Source of the DNA: Anthonomus grandis grandis
Lineage: Eukaryota > Arthropoda > Insecta > Coleoptera > Curculionidae
DNA length: 64,000 nt
Direction of reading: 5' to 3'
Assembly: GCF_022605725.1 (NCBI RefSeq)
Contig: NC_065552.1
Location: 15,146,785 to 15,210,784, forward strand
Positions 20,547 to 32,121 of the stretch are shown in pieces. Each line of letters opens with the position of its first letter. Position 1 is the first letter of the stretch. A model generated the notes under the pieces. The model was given only the letters and a program-made list of their open reading frames with translations, did not search any database and was not told where the DNA came from. A program made the translations under genes and the position numbers.

Positions 20547-23011
20547 TATGTTTACAGCCAGTTAAGGCTCGCACTCCCTCTAAGAAGGGGTCCCTTTACT
20601 TATCCCAGATACCTCCGATATCAAAAGGATTAAGCTCTGTGGTCTGTGGGGGCCTTTTCGGTGCCCTTAAGTGACCTGAAATGTAAAGTTATCTCCTAGG
20701 AATTTTCGGGTGCTGCGAGCAGTTGCCAGTAGTACTGCCTTTTGCATGTGCTTATATAGATGTTCGCCAGTTCCTAGTTGTTTAAGGTATTCCAGTAGAC
20801 TCTTTGGTATTACACCCGTTGTCGATATAACAATTGGGATGGTCTGAACATTATCCATTCTCCATTGCCTTCCGATTTGAATTTTTAGATCTCTCTATTT
20901 GGCGATTTTCTCAGTGTGTTTCTCTTGCAGATTATTGTTGTTCAGTATGGCTACGTCAATTAGAGTTGTTTTCCGGGAAATTTTATCTATTAAAATAAGA
21001 TCTAGTCTATTACGCCTTACATGTTGATCGGTAAGTACACTGCGATCCCAATATAACTTATATCGGTCATTTTCCACTACGGGTTCTGGAGTATATTTAT
21101 AATACGAACCTTCTCTGTTGTAATAAGTTCCAACTTCATTGCCAGCTCTTGATGTAAAATTTTCCCAGCTGAGTCGTGCCGTTCTTTGTATTCTGTCGCT
21201 GCAAAGGCCTGACATCCTCCTGTTATGTGCTGGATAGTCTCTGATGTTTGGCATCCATACCGGCATTTGTCGTTTTGTAGGGACGGATCTCTGACGATGT
21301 GCTTGAGATAATTTCTTGTTGGTATAACCTGATCTTGGATGGCGAGTAGAAAGCCCTCGGTTTCTGGAAACATCTTGCCTGATACCAACCAGTAGTTCGA
21401 CGAAGCAGTGTCGACATGATTTTGGCTCATCTCATTAGGATGCCGCCCATGAAGGGGCTTTACCATCCAGATGCGGAGTTTTTTCTGGTCCGTATGTCGT
21501 TTGTGATTGTTTCATCATTGTATTTGTAAATTTCGTGTTCGCCCATGGCCTCGATGGTCTGGAAATTCTGTATCTGATATTCTCCTGGCTGAATTTTTCC
21601 TCGGATTATATTGAGAGTACGGCATTTATCTAGTCCAAATTGCATGCCGATGTCGTTGGAGAACTCTTCTACTATATGCAGCATTTGGTTTAGCTGGTTC
21701 CTAGTTGCAGCCATTATTTTTAAATCATCCATATACAGTAAGTGATTGAACTTTGCAATCTCGGTGGTCTCAAAGGAGGGGGCAAGGCAGAACCATAATG
21801 GGCTCAGTCTTGGAGTCCCCTTGGAAGATTTTCTGTTCGAATTGGAATGTTGTTTGTAGTTACTGCATTTTTACTCTGTACTTCCAGCTGGATCGTTGTT
21901 CTCCAAATTGTCATAGCGCTCTCTAGAAAAGACAAAGTATTACCATCAACTTTATACACTTTTAAAATGTTTATACACACAGACATACAGACACGAATGG
22001 CTTCGTGTCGTACTGAGTCGAAGGTTTTCTTATGGTCGACCTAGGCAGTAAAAATATTTCTCTTGTTGTGATATGTCTGGTTGTTGATGACAGAGTCAAT
22101 AATAAGTTGTTCTTTACAGCCCGTAAAACCTTTAGCGCATCCTTTTTGTTGTGCGGCTATGATGTTGTTTTCCTCACAGTGTTGATAAATGTGCTGTGTT
22201 AAACATGAAGTGATAATTTTATACAAAGTAGGTAGGCACGTTACCGGTCGGTACTTAGACGGACCTTGTGTGTTGTTCTGGTCTTTAGGCAGTAGATAGG
22301 TTACTCCTTGCGTTAGGAACGCTGGCATTTCCTGTGGGTTAGGAATAACGTGGTTAATTAATTCTGAGAGTTTAGGATGCATACTCCGTAGTTTCTTTAG
22401 CCAAAAGTTATGAACTCCATCTGGGCCAGGTGATTTCCAATTATGCAGTTTTTGGATAATCTGGTTGACTTCCTCGATAGTGAATGATTGATGTTCCATC
22501 TGGTTATATTTATTACTGTTTTGTTTCTCTTCAGTAACCCAGCTTGCGTTGATATTGCATGTTGTTTGAGTTGCAAGTTGTTTGGCCCAAAAATCTTGAA
22601 TTTGTTTCTTCGTGGGGTATTGCTTATCTGGGTGATCTGAATTTAGCTCTCTATATTGTTTTTCGGCCTTTTCAAAACGAAGATTGTCTCGTTTTCGGTT
22701 ATTACTGGTCTTGTATCTTCGTAGGCGCCCTGAAAATAAGGAAAGTTTCTGTTTTAGAGTATCCACGCATTGTTGAGCTGTATTATTTTCTGGTTCATGC
22801 CGAGTGTGGATGTTGTTTCTCTGCAAAATTTCATCAACTTTCTGTTTTAGTCTGTTTGTTCGTGTACCCCTCAGATATTCTGTTAGTTGGCCGATATCTT
22901 TTCGAAACCTCTGAATTTTTCGTTGAAGTCTGGTCTCCCATGGCGGTATCGGGAGCTCGGTTCTTGCAGAGTCATTGTGGATCCTTATCTTAATCTTCGT
23001 GGTTTTATTAA
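20545..23011 (-). mobile_element. Dong/R4-like LINE inserted in a TAA microsatellite, 5'-truncated
   Basis: A single-ORF non-LTR retrotransposon in minus orientation. It has an RT domain, a terminal CCHC motif and a restriction-like endonuclease domain after the RT, which is the layout of the R2/R4/Dong group. Both borders run straight into TTA repeats (20483-20544 and 23012-23110). From established knowledge, Dong-type elements favour TAA repeats, so the borders fit targeted insertion. The frame is still open at the right border without a start codon, so the 5' part is missing. Confidence 0.85.
20667..23011 (-). pseudogene. Dong/R4-like polyprotein: RT, CCHC, restriction-like endonuclease
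   Basis: From the right: an open N-terminal stretch (LPIPPWETRLQRKIQRF, then LRGTRTNRLKQKV); RT motifs HNWKSPGPDGVHNFWLKKL, VTYLLPKDQNNTQGPSKYRP and QQKGCAKGFTGCKEQLIIDS; KKTFDSV (first catalytic Asp region is altered); LSPLWFCLAPSF; the catalytic YMDD in HLLYMDDLKIMA; then CRYGCQTSETIQHITGGC and YKERHDSAGKILHQELA. The endonuclease region has YTPEPVVENDRYKLYW and NRLDLILIDKISRKTTLIDV. The end is RMDNVQTIPIVISTTGVIP to FQVT. Breaks: TAG in place of Trp near 22041, a shift near 21800, sequence missing near 21460, and TAG for Tyr near 20895. R-L-D replaces the usual R-P-D of the nuclease. Dead, but every domain is recognisable. Confidence 0.85.
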
Positions 23012-23012
23012 C

Positions 23013-23110
<98 letters not shown>
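23012..23110. repeat. TTA microsatellite at LINE 5' end
   Basis: About 33 uninterrupted TTA units, in the same register type as 20483-20544. It translates to a poly-Leu frame that is not a gene. Confidence 0.97.
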
Positions 23111-23684
23111 GACCAGCGTCTTTCCAAAGCGCTTACCAAAACAAGAGCTTAAACGGTGACTGAAATTAAACTGGTAACGCTAACCTTTTTATTTTTGTAC
23201 TTAGTACGGTAATTAAGTCAGATAAGTTGACACATTTTTCCGCTAATTAACATTAATTTTATCTAATCATATTATTATTTATTAGAAAACAAAATTACTG
23301 TTGACATTAACGATCGGCAATGCTTTAGTATAGATATACAAAAATGTATACGTATACGGAGACGTAGTCACAAAACACTAAACTTAACTTTTAGGACTAA
23401 AACAATTTCGGGTATATGTGTGTGTATATACATATATATATAGTGCATCCGTAAAGTAAAAAAAATTCAATAAAAATGAAGTAGAGCGTTTCTGAAAAAA
23501 ATGCCCGAACGGGTCGATTTTAATATTGCGTTTAGGGTTTTTCTACGTAGAAATTAAATTTACAGGGTTACTCAGGGTATAAATAAATTGTGGTTACATA
23601 AGCAGTTTTAAACGAAAAATGATGATAAAATCTAAAATTCAAGAAATATCTATCTAAATGAAATGTTGGTATTTTAGTTTTTTA
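23111..23684. other. AT-rich spacer with a TA/TG microsatellite
   Basis: Mostly non-coding. A short TGTG(TA)n run lies at about 23418-23443. No gene was recognised. Confidence 0.4.
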
Positions 23685-23890
23685 TATAGACTCTAGTCAC
23701 TTTCTTAGGTACGTTCAAATTATTGTCAATTTTAGCCATTATATCTGCCTCCAAATTGCCTGTGATGTCTGGATATTCTGAAATCCAATTAAGTCTAATG
23801 AAATTATATTTAGTTTAATTATATATTTTGTTAGTTAGGTCTATCAGGCTCTGTTTTAGGTTAAAAAAGTTTCCACTAAGTTTAGATATG
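23685..23890 (-). pseudogene. LINE RNase H fragment
   Basis: The minus strand reads ISKLSGNFFNLKQSL, then IRLNWISEYPDITGNLEADI. This parallels the SDSKDAITKLSGSFF and LSWIPGHSDILGN segments of the I-like LINE at 17.0 kb, with a shift between the two blocks. It is a fragment of a related element; flanking parts are not recognisable. Confidence 0.6.
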
Positions 23891-24288
23891 TCACTTTATG
23901 AAACGAAAAAATTATAGCATACATATTATATGTTTATTGAAGGAAGTTTTCACAGTGTCGCTCCCACAATCCGATAGTCTTAACGAAAATTTATGTTCCA
24001 TCTTTCGGATTGATACTTCACACCCTTTAATTAACCGTCTTGAAAGCATCAGAAAAATTAAACTTAAGTTATTGGTCTCCGCCGTAAACTTTGGTTTTAC
24101 CTATACCTCCTTTTTTTAGAGATTTTAGGATTTTGGATCATTTACCGTATTAAACAGAAAGTTATAGCTTGGGAAAGTAGCACCTCTATATAAAGACTAA
24201 ATTAGACGAAATTGCTGTAATGTATATTATAAATAGGGAGTACGATTTTTTTGCCAAAATTCTGGCCTGTGATACATCTTCGTATATA

Positions 24289-25758
24289 CAGAGTGCTCCG
24301 AAACTATTGTGCCAAAATGTAAGGGTGCGTAGATTTTGCCAAAACAAACGTTTCTTACTTATTAATCCCTTATTTCGGTACTAATAGGTATCACAAGAAA
24401 AAAGTTAAACATAATGTACATACATAAATAATATCGATATTAAATGCCCAACTCTACCCGATTTTGAAATTAGAGACCAATCGCCGCGCGCCGGTCGCTC
24501 GCACTGCGTATGCTACTCATTTATTACTGCGTCGTGGCAATGTGTAAAAGCTAACTTAATATAAATTGTAGTGTGGCCGTTTAAAAGTTTAAAATGGAGG
24601 ATTTTACATTCACTGAATCACCAGACCTACACCTAGCATTTCTATGGAAGACGCGCGTTGCGGATTTACCAAGAATGCTTTCCGCAGCGGCGCTTACCAA
24701 GCCGGGGACTATTTGCACGCATTCAAGATTGTAAGAAACCGGATCATTACGGGTAAGATTTGTTAATAAAGTGTTATTCATCTGGATTGTTTAGAGCAAT
24801 GAAATATTTAATTTACATAAGCCTCACCATTTAGGGGGGAAGACACAGTGCGTGTATGGAATGAAGAGGAAATCTTATCGCAAATTGACGAATCTCCTTC
24901 CATAAGTACGCGAGCTGTAGCACACTCATTGCAAATAAACCATGTTAGGGTATGCGAGGTTTTACGCAAACAACAAGTGCATTTATTTAATTTTTAAAAG
25001 GTGCACGGTATTATCTCCATTGGGTAGAATTCGCTCAATGGTTTTTAAAACAAGCGATGCGCGACGCTGAATTTTTGTCGTTAGTGATGTTTACGGATGA
25101 AGCTGCAATTACCTGCAAAGGGATTTTCAATAGCTGCAACAGCCACGTTTGGGCTAAAGAGAACCCCCATAGCATCTGCGTGGCTTCCAACGAAATGGTG
25201 AGTGTTTATGCAGGGCTTGTTCATAATACTCTGATTGACCCGTATCTCTTGCCACCACGACGTGATTGTCAGGGGTGCACCAAACGCATGGCCTCTTATG
25301 TTTACCAGACCTGATTGTGTGCGACTTTTTTTATGGGGTCACATGAAAACCCTTGTGTACGACACTCTGGTTTAAACAGAGGAAGAGTTAGTAGAAAGGA
25401 TTGTTGCGGCTGCTGCTGAAATTCAATAAATTCCGGAAGTTTTCTCAACGTATGTAGGAAGAAATGTTACGACGCTGTCACGTTTGCATTGAAGCGGGTG
25501 TTCAGAACTTAATTTTTTTTTTAAATGAAAACATGTTTTTTTTAATAAGCCCAAATATTTCTTGTGTTTTTATGTCATTTATTAACACGCTTTTCGGTAC
25601 CAACACATTTCCCCGTGTCCGAGGTTGGATACCAGTGCGCGGACTTAATGTGCTATTATGACTGAACGCATGCGCCTATAAGTTAATAAGTAAAAAACGT
25701 TTGTTTTGGCGTGATCTACCTAAAATGTTACATTTTTACACAGTTTCGGCATACCCTG
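24289..25758 (+). mobile_element. Decayed Tc1/mariner-type element with long inverted ends
   Basis: The left end (CAGAGTGCTCCGAAACT) and the reverse-complemented right end (CAGGGTATGCCGAAACT) are similar over about 85 bp, sharing CCAAAACAAACGTTT and TTACTTATTAA. TA flanks both ends (24287-24288, 25759-25760). The 1,470-bp body carries a broken transposase on the plus strand. Length, TA target and transposase type agree with the IS630-Tc1-mariner superfamily. Confidence 0.8.
24590..25560 (+). pseudogene. Mariner-type transposase relic
   Basis: Pieces in order: RVWNEEEILSQIDESPSIST and RAVAHSLQINHVRVCEVLRK (helix-turn-helix part), DAEFLSLVMFTDEAAITCKG (first catalytic Asp), NSHVWAKENPHSICV, VSVYAGLVHNTLIDPYLLP, then CDFFLWGHMKTLVYDTLV, TEEELVERIVAAAAEIQ and CHVCIEAGVQNLIFF at the C-terminus. 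The segment with the second and third Asp is missing or scrambled near 25260-25310. Several stops interrupt the chain. It is related to the minus-strand transposases at 56.6 and 63.0 kb. Confidence 0.75.
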
Positions 25759-26107
25759 TATGTTATTTTGTAATATACATATGAACGTTATAGGGTGATT
25801 CGTAATCAATAAAAATTTAAAGGCTAATTTAAGAGCAAGAAGTTTTGTCCTATATTTTAAATTCACCCCTGCTGCTTTCTCTAGCAGCACTGCTTCTAGA
25901 GTGTGCACATTTCATAATATGGCATATTCCATTTTAAATATTTCTATTGGGTAATACCTAAATATGTTTGAAGTTTATTTTAAGGAAATTAATAGTCACG
26001 TGATTCATAATAATACCAAGGGAGTAACTTTCCTTTTATTACAATTAAATCAAATTGCCTTATATTAAATAATTATTGATATTAAGAAAGTTATTTATTT
26101 TTTCCAG

Positions 26108-26311
26108 TCAGGTATTTATTCAGTTTACTATAGCAGCGCCCATACATTCTCTAAGGAGGAGCGCCAGGACATCACGTTAAGGTTGCATCCCTCAGATCTA
26201 TATTTCTAAAAGTTTCTATATCAATTAAACAGCAAAGTTCCTAAATGTAAAGCCTGTGAAAGCCCTATCGTAGCTGGACCGGACCCAAAAAAGAACTATT
26301 TTTGCGCTTAA
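26108..26311 (+). other. Coding-like exon fragment of unknown origin
   Basis: After a plausible acceptor (TTTTTTCCAG) the plus strand reads SGIYSVYYSSAHTFSKEERQ and DITLRLHPSDLYF, a TAA, then KFLYQLNSKVPKCKACESPI and VAGPDPKKNYFCA. The balanced composition and the C..C...C pattern look like real protein. I do not recognise the family. The single stop suggests a pseudo-exon or transposon debris. Confidence 0.3.
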
Positions 26312-26689
26312 AGTATAAGTCTGTTTTTTAATATATTAAATATCATATTGGATTACTGTTTATATATTTTCAATTCTTGTAGTTACTAATAGAAAAAACC
26401 AGGAGGCAAATATCTAATATCAGTTTTAGTTCTTTATTTTAATCTGTCATTTTTTAAATTACTTTCGGTGAACCGTAGTTAACAAAAGCTTTTCTGTTCT
26501 TATACCTCCCATCTTGTTCCCTTTTTTTCTTTCCAGTATTCAAATTTTCTCCTTTCCACCTCACCAACAAGAAAACATTTCTTACATTCCCGGCATAAAT
26601 TATTTTCACCGCTAGAAACATCGCTAAAATTATTTAAATAATTACAATATCTTTTACCCTTTTATTGCTACAAACTTTAGCTAACTGAC

Positions 26690-27400
26690 TCTTGTTTTTA
26701 CCGTTAAAACAAAAAAATAATAAATGCGTTCATTTACATTTTGTTTACCACATACTTGCCAACCTAAACTGCCATTTTTGTAACTGCAGCTTTCTGGTCC
26801 TGCGTCCCAAGTCCTATTAATCCGTTTCCTTCTTGATTGGCTTGCGTCTCCACGTAACCTCTTCAGCTGACGCAATTACCTGTGGCCATTGGCCGACGGT
26901 TACGTTGAACGACTCGGCTCGAACTTCGGTTGCATCCGCCTGGGAACCTTGATCCACTAAAAGCGCTGTCACCATGTTGAGCTTGAAAAGAATCTTGGGA
27001 TCCAATGAAATTAAAATTTTTCGCCAGGTTTATGGAATCTTTTGACATGGTCAGTGTCAAAATTTTCTATGATAGATTGCTGTCTGATTCCTCATATAGT
27101 CGCTCCAGTAAGGTCCTGGTCTTAAGCCTGTAATTTTTTTTTAAGAATTAGATCTAAATTGTTACCGTACTGACAATTTGCTGCAAGGTTTTTCAAACGC
27201 GTAAAATACTCTTAAACCGATTCCTCCATTGCCTGCCTGGCTTCTTGAAATGTTCTTCGTTTTTTCCACGTAACTACCTTGGGACTGAAATGTTCTGTCG
27301 GTACTTTGTTTAACTCTTCAAATTCCTTAGAGTTAGGCTTGTCTGGTAAGCACAAATCCCCGAAGAGCTTATACGTGTATAGACTTACCAAGCTATTTTG
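26690..27400 (-). pseudogene. Ty3/gypsy gag debris
   Basis: The minus strand at 27400-27180 reads YKLFGDLCLPDKPNSKEFEE, FSPKVVTWKKRRTFQEARQ and EYFTRLKNLAANCQYG. This matches the gag core of K02A2.6-like Ty3/gypsy elements (dLc.PdkP..k.feeL, R..FQ..Rq..eEs...y..rLk.La..C.fG). Downstream stretches to about 26690 (TLTMSKDSINLAKNFNF and a Ser/Arg-rich part) continue it in shifting frames. No pol or LTR was identified. Confidence 0.55.
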
Positions 27401-27689
27401 CTAAGGGCTTGGACACGACACGCGGTACTACCGTTAAAAGGTTTTACACATAATACAATAAATTGACGATTACAAATTATAGACGCCACATTTTTACCTA
27501 AAGTGGGATTCTTTATTGACTTTATGGTAATCGTAAATGCTCCCTCATAGCTCGCAGCTCCTGAATGAATCATCCCTTACCATTTTTTGATCTTATAATA
27601 TAATGATTTTTTGAATAACTTCTGACATATGTTTTATTTAAAATACCTGCAAGCATTTCACGTTTACTTTTTTTACGTTTTTTTTTTGT

Positions 27690-28045
27690 TTCAAAAAACG
27701 TTTGTCTCTGACAAAGACAGAAATACTAACTGTTTTACCTAAACGATGAGATATGTCAAGATCTAATACCTCGAACTGATAAACATCCTTATTTGCACTC
27801 ACAAAGACATTATTCAAAAGGGTTTTCTTTCTGGTTGCAGCCTTAATAGTTTACTACATGTTAAATCTTCTTGATTCTATTCATGTCTCTGAGCTTGACC
27901 TTTATTTGGCACTTCAAGGCACTATTTTCTTGCAGGTAACTGTTTATTAGTTTTTTTCTTTTCTGCATCATCATCATCAAGGAAACTGCGAGGTGGAGAG
28001 ATATTTTCTATGCTTGCCCTATGCATCGTTTTGGATTCAATCTAC
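27690..28045 (-). other. Coding-like islands of unknown origin
   Basis: Two minus-strand islands read like protein: SKTMHRASIENISPPRSFLD followed by DDDAEKKKTNKQLPARK (28045-27930), and KKTLLNNVFVSANKDVYQFE followed by VLDLDISHRLGKTVSISVFV (27845-27700). Stops lie between them. They may be fragments of one decayed gene or transposon. No family was recognised. Confidence 0.25.
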
Positions 28046-28621
28046 ACGAACCAGTTCGTTTTCCCCACGCTCGCATGCGTCTCATCGTCATATGGCATAT
28101 GTAAATAGATATTTATTTATTTACATATGCCAGACGAACGTTGCGTAATACGCTACTGCGCAAACATCAGTCCGAGAATAGCATTGTGGAGATAGCAAAC
28201 TTGCCATGTAGGATTTGGGCCACCCAGCATAGGCAATACTGTACAAACTTCTCCCCCCAGTCTCCTTCGTCGTCATCATCAGCAAAAAATACTTGATTAA
28301 TTATGTTATTTTGATTCTAATTGTCAGTATTGTTATTGTTAATTTGATGTGAAATTTCTCTTTTTTCAGACGGATTTTTAAATTTGCTATTTTAAGCCAT
28401 ATTTTGACGAACAAACGCCTATAAGCGTCTTTCAGACATGTCATTCGAGCGAAGTCATGACGTCAGCGAATAAGATGCTTTAAGTCTTTGTTAGCAGTTT
28501 CCCGAGTCTCAAGATCGCTAATCAACTCGATATGTGTCATAAGGGCTGCTGTAAAAACAATAAAAAATTGATGTCACATTTTTTATATTTTGTTGAGTTG
28601 GGAAGCATTACATTTTTTAAT
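28046..28621. other. Non-coding stretch with a short hairpin
   Basis: An inverted repeat GGCATATGTAAATA / TATTTACATATGCC lies at 28094-28131. The rest shows nothing that I can support. Confidence 0.5.
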
Positions 28622-28885
28622 TTATTTAGTTTCTCTCTTATAAAATTTTTCTGTGTTAAAAAGCTCTGAGAATGAGAAATTTGGGATAATTATTACATAC
28701 TGTGATAAATAAATGAATATTTTAAGTTGATGAGCACCCAGCACTCTAGAAAGATATGCTAGAATGTACGTATTGTCTAGAACGTAAGCAAGTAGTTGAA
28801 AAGAAATAATGTACAAATCCCGCACTGCCTGGGGCTGCCCATTTAGAATCTGACAGATGTTAGATATGACATCATCCGAACCCAA
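28622..28885 (-). CDS. Hypothetical open frame (possibly chance)
   Basis: 87 codons, MGSDDVISNICQILNGQP onward, with a hydrophobic middle (FQLLAYVLDNTYILAYL). The first half has protein-like composition. The ATG has no obvious upstream support, and no family or splice context was seen. It could be a pseudo-exon. Confidence 0.15.
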   Translation of the reverse strand: MGSDDVISNICQILNGQPQAVRDLYIISFQLLAYVLDNTYILAYLSRVLGAHQLKIFIYLSQYVIIIPNFSFSELFNTEKFYKRETK

Positions 28886-28965
28886 AAATATATTGAGGTA
28901 AAGCTTAAGACATCGGAAGACAACCGCGTAAAGCGTTTACTCGCTAATCGTAAGGTCTTTACTCG

Positions 28966-29349
28966 CTAAATCGCTTTAATGTTTTGAAATGTATTTCTTC
29001 TGAAGCGGTTCAAAACAAAAAATATAATTATATCATTTTGCGCTCTGTCATCTGGTTTTATTTTAATTTTTTTCGCCTTTTCCGTTTCTTTACCTATTTT
29101 TTTATCCAGAGATTCGTTTCTTTTCAACCTTTCTTCGACCAACTTTTTACAATTTTTTTTCACTACTCTGTTGTACTCATTTACGAATGTCTTAAAACTT
29201 TCAGACACATTTTCATCCCTTTTTGAGGTTAGTTGCTTGATTTCCTTCAGTCTACGATTACAGAAAGCGTTTTTTTGGCCCGAAGTCTGCTTTAAACATG
29301 CATATATAATTTTTTTGTGCGATCGAACATAGACGTTAATTGTCCGCAA
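28966..29349 (-). CDS. Hypothetical Lys-rich open frame
   Basis: 127 codons starting MRTINVYVRSHKKIIYA, with a strongly basic, helical-looking middle (VVKKNCKKLVEERLKRNESL) ending NRFRRNTFQNIKAI. This is longer than chance frames usually are in such AT-rich DNA, but low complexity and Lys bias (AAA codons) make an accidental frame possible. No domain was recognised. Confidence 0.2.
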   Translation of the reverse strand: MRTINVYVRSHKKIIYACLKQTSGQKNAFCNRRLKEIKQLTSKRDENVSESFKTFVNEYNRVVKKNCKKLVEERLKRNESLDKKIGKETEKAKKIKIKPDDRAQNDIIIFFVLNRFRRNTFQNIKAI

Positions 29350-32121
29350 TCTTTTTAAAAATTAGTTATTGTTACGTTATTGTTACATGATTAGTTACAT
29401 GTTTAATATGGATGAAATAAAACACAATAAATATAATTTATTTTTATTACATGGCAAATACAGTAACTGCAATATTTTATCTAACAGCTATTTTACAAAA
29501 AGATATCAGTTTAACAATATATAATTAAATAAAAGAAAACATAAATAGAAACACGTTTTTTACACTAATTACATGGACAGACCCAAAGTCGATAAAGCCG
29601 TAATAAGAATGATTATTACATACAATAAAAAAACAATTTTTAATTATATAAAACTACTATATGTAATATACAATATAAAAAAAACATTGACACTACTCTA
29701 AGTATGTATATAAGAGGGCTACAAAAACTACTTTACACGATAATGGTACATATTATAATATCACAAATTACTGTATATTATTTTTATAGAATATATAATG
29801 CGTTATAATACAAAAAAACTTCCTACACAGCTTACATTCATAAAACATTTTAAATAAGAGAGTATTAAACAATAAGGTGACATTCAGCTAAAATCAAACA
29901 ATATCTGTGTATTACAAGCAAAGTCTTGATTTTAATTACTTTTAAATACTTTTAATAATTTATTTTTTATACCCTGCATTATAGGTATAAAAAATAATAC
30001 AATCAGTCTCACAAGTAGTAGAATAAACAATCCTTACAAAATTTAAATAATCTTTACACCTGACCTTAAGGAAGCCTATAAAGGAAGAACAAAATTTGAT
30101 ATGCAAATTTATATTTCTCTTGTGTTAAAAGTAGAATGGAATTCATGCAGCTTTTTGGTAGTGAGCATATAGATTTTTTAAAGAATAAAATATAATTTTT
30201 TTGACCATACTATGTAAAATGTAAAATCATAGAACCTATTGGACAGACAAATAATGTTGCCGATATCTTATAATTTAAATTGCATTTTTTGATAAAACCT
30301 AATTTTATGTTCAGTGTAACACTGCATTTTATTGAATTATATAATTAATAAAGTTTAGCGCCTTAAGTGTTAAATGGACAAAAAATGTAGCAGGCTTAGA
30401 ATTTCAAATAAAACTGAGTTTGTTTCGAAAGGAATGCCGATGTTTCAGCCTATATTTAGGCTTATATTTAATTATCAAGGTTATTTCTGTTTAAAAAACC
30501 ATTGGCCATAAATTTTTTTAATGTATAAGGACTTAAAAAGTTTATTAAAAGCTGCCAGGATTATGACTAATATTCCCTAATAGTGTTTACAGAATAGTAC
30601 AATGAGTAAGATGTAAGAGAACAGCTAAATATTTCAAAAGAAAGATTGTCATCAGAGAACTCAAAAAAATACTAGTAACTGAACTCGATACGAAACAAAA
30701 TAAGCCATATGAACGAAGATATTAAGTTGTCTTATCTTCAGATGAGAAGCAAGGTGTGGATCGAATGTGAAATAATTAGAGACCTATCTGAATAGACCCC
30801 ATTTCAAATAGTAATATTATCAACTAATTCCTTGATCAATCACAATATTATTTATACTCATACTAATTTAATATGAATTCTAATGAATACTTTTTCTAAA
30901 CGAAATAATATTAACACTTGCAGGTAAAACTGTAGGGCTTAGAGCTTATCTGCCCTATCAACTAGGACAAAGGCAAACTGTTGAACTTTCTAAAATTATA
31001 AATGCTAAATTCCAGAACCGAGAGGATGGTGTGCATCAAGGCGGACAAAAAAATACATCCATAATGCAGGCCAAGACTATTGCCAGCCCAAGTACATAAT
31101 TATGAGGATTCTGACTTTAATTGGCACTATCCATTTCAGTTTATGTTCTGCAGTGAAAATGATGCGTCTGTAGACCTTTTATGGTGCATATTATAAATAG
31201 TGTCCATTAAAAAATACCTTATATATATTGGCCAATATGGAGAAAGTTTTATGGAAACCTCATTTGCCTATAATCGAAAGGAAGTATTTTTTGGCGATTC
31301 CTACCAATAACTAATATATTATTTTATTTTCTCAAATTAATCCAAAGCAATTGTTTTTGCCATTATATATAGATAAACGGACTTATTATGCTGTTTCTTC
31401 ACAAAAATAAATGAGTGTGTCTGAGTAGATGCGTCATCGATGAGTGCACGCTTAGTGTACCACAGAACATATCCTTCCCATGAGATTTTTAGAACATTAT
31501 TTTATTCCCAGGTTGCGCTATACGCTAAAGTGTTTTTCATGATGTTGTTGTTTTTGACCATATTTTTTTCTTCTACTTCTATGTATATTTCGTGTTTTTG
31601 GTTCACGAATACGTGAATGTAGTATACTATTTATAAACATTACTATTTATAACAAAACTATCATTGATGGCTAAATAACTTGTCAGAGCTGTGTGCTGAA
31701 TTGTGCAGAAATTAAACTAGATATTTAATAAATTTCCCGTACTGAAAACCCATTTTAATCGTGGTCAGCCAGTTGCTTCAAATCATATTGTAATTTTGTT
31801 TTAATAATGGCAATAGTGGATACATATTTAAGTGAGGTAAGGAAAGAAGACAAGAAATATAAACTAATATTATTAGTTCTCTTAGAAAATCACTTTATAT
31901 GAATTTTGAGTATTTTTTCTGTTTGCTTTTTTTTCTTTTAATTTAATCTGTTTCCTAAAACAGATCCTGTTTTCTAAAGTTAAAAATTATTTGGTTTAAT
32001 TAAGCAATATTTATTATAGATATTGATGATCTTGAAAATCACGAAACAAAAATCACCCATTTCTTAAGATATAGCATATTTCCATTTAATTTGATCTTAA
32101 ATGATAGCTCAGATACTAGAA
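29350..32121. other. AT-rich non-coding stretch
   Basis: No coding frame, repeat boundary or RNA gene was recognised. It lies 3' of the kinesin gene and left of the tandem duplication. Confidence 0.4.

Noticed and set aside
20483..23110. Paired microsatellites considered as a CRISPR-like or satellite array
   Set aside because: They are simple trinucleotide runs with a LINE between them; no spacer-repeat structure.
22887..23159. Plus-strand frame with a long Leu run
   Set aside because: It is the translated TTA microsatellite.
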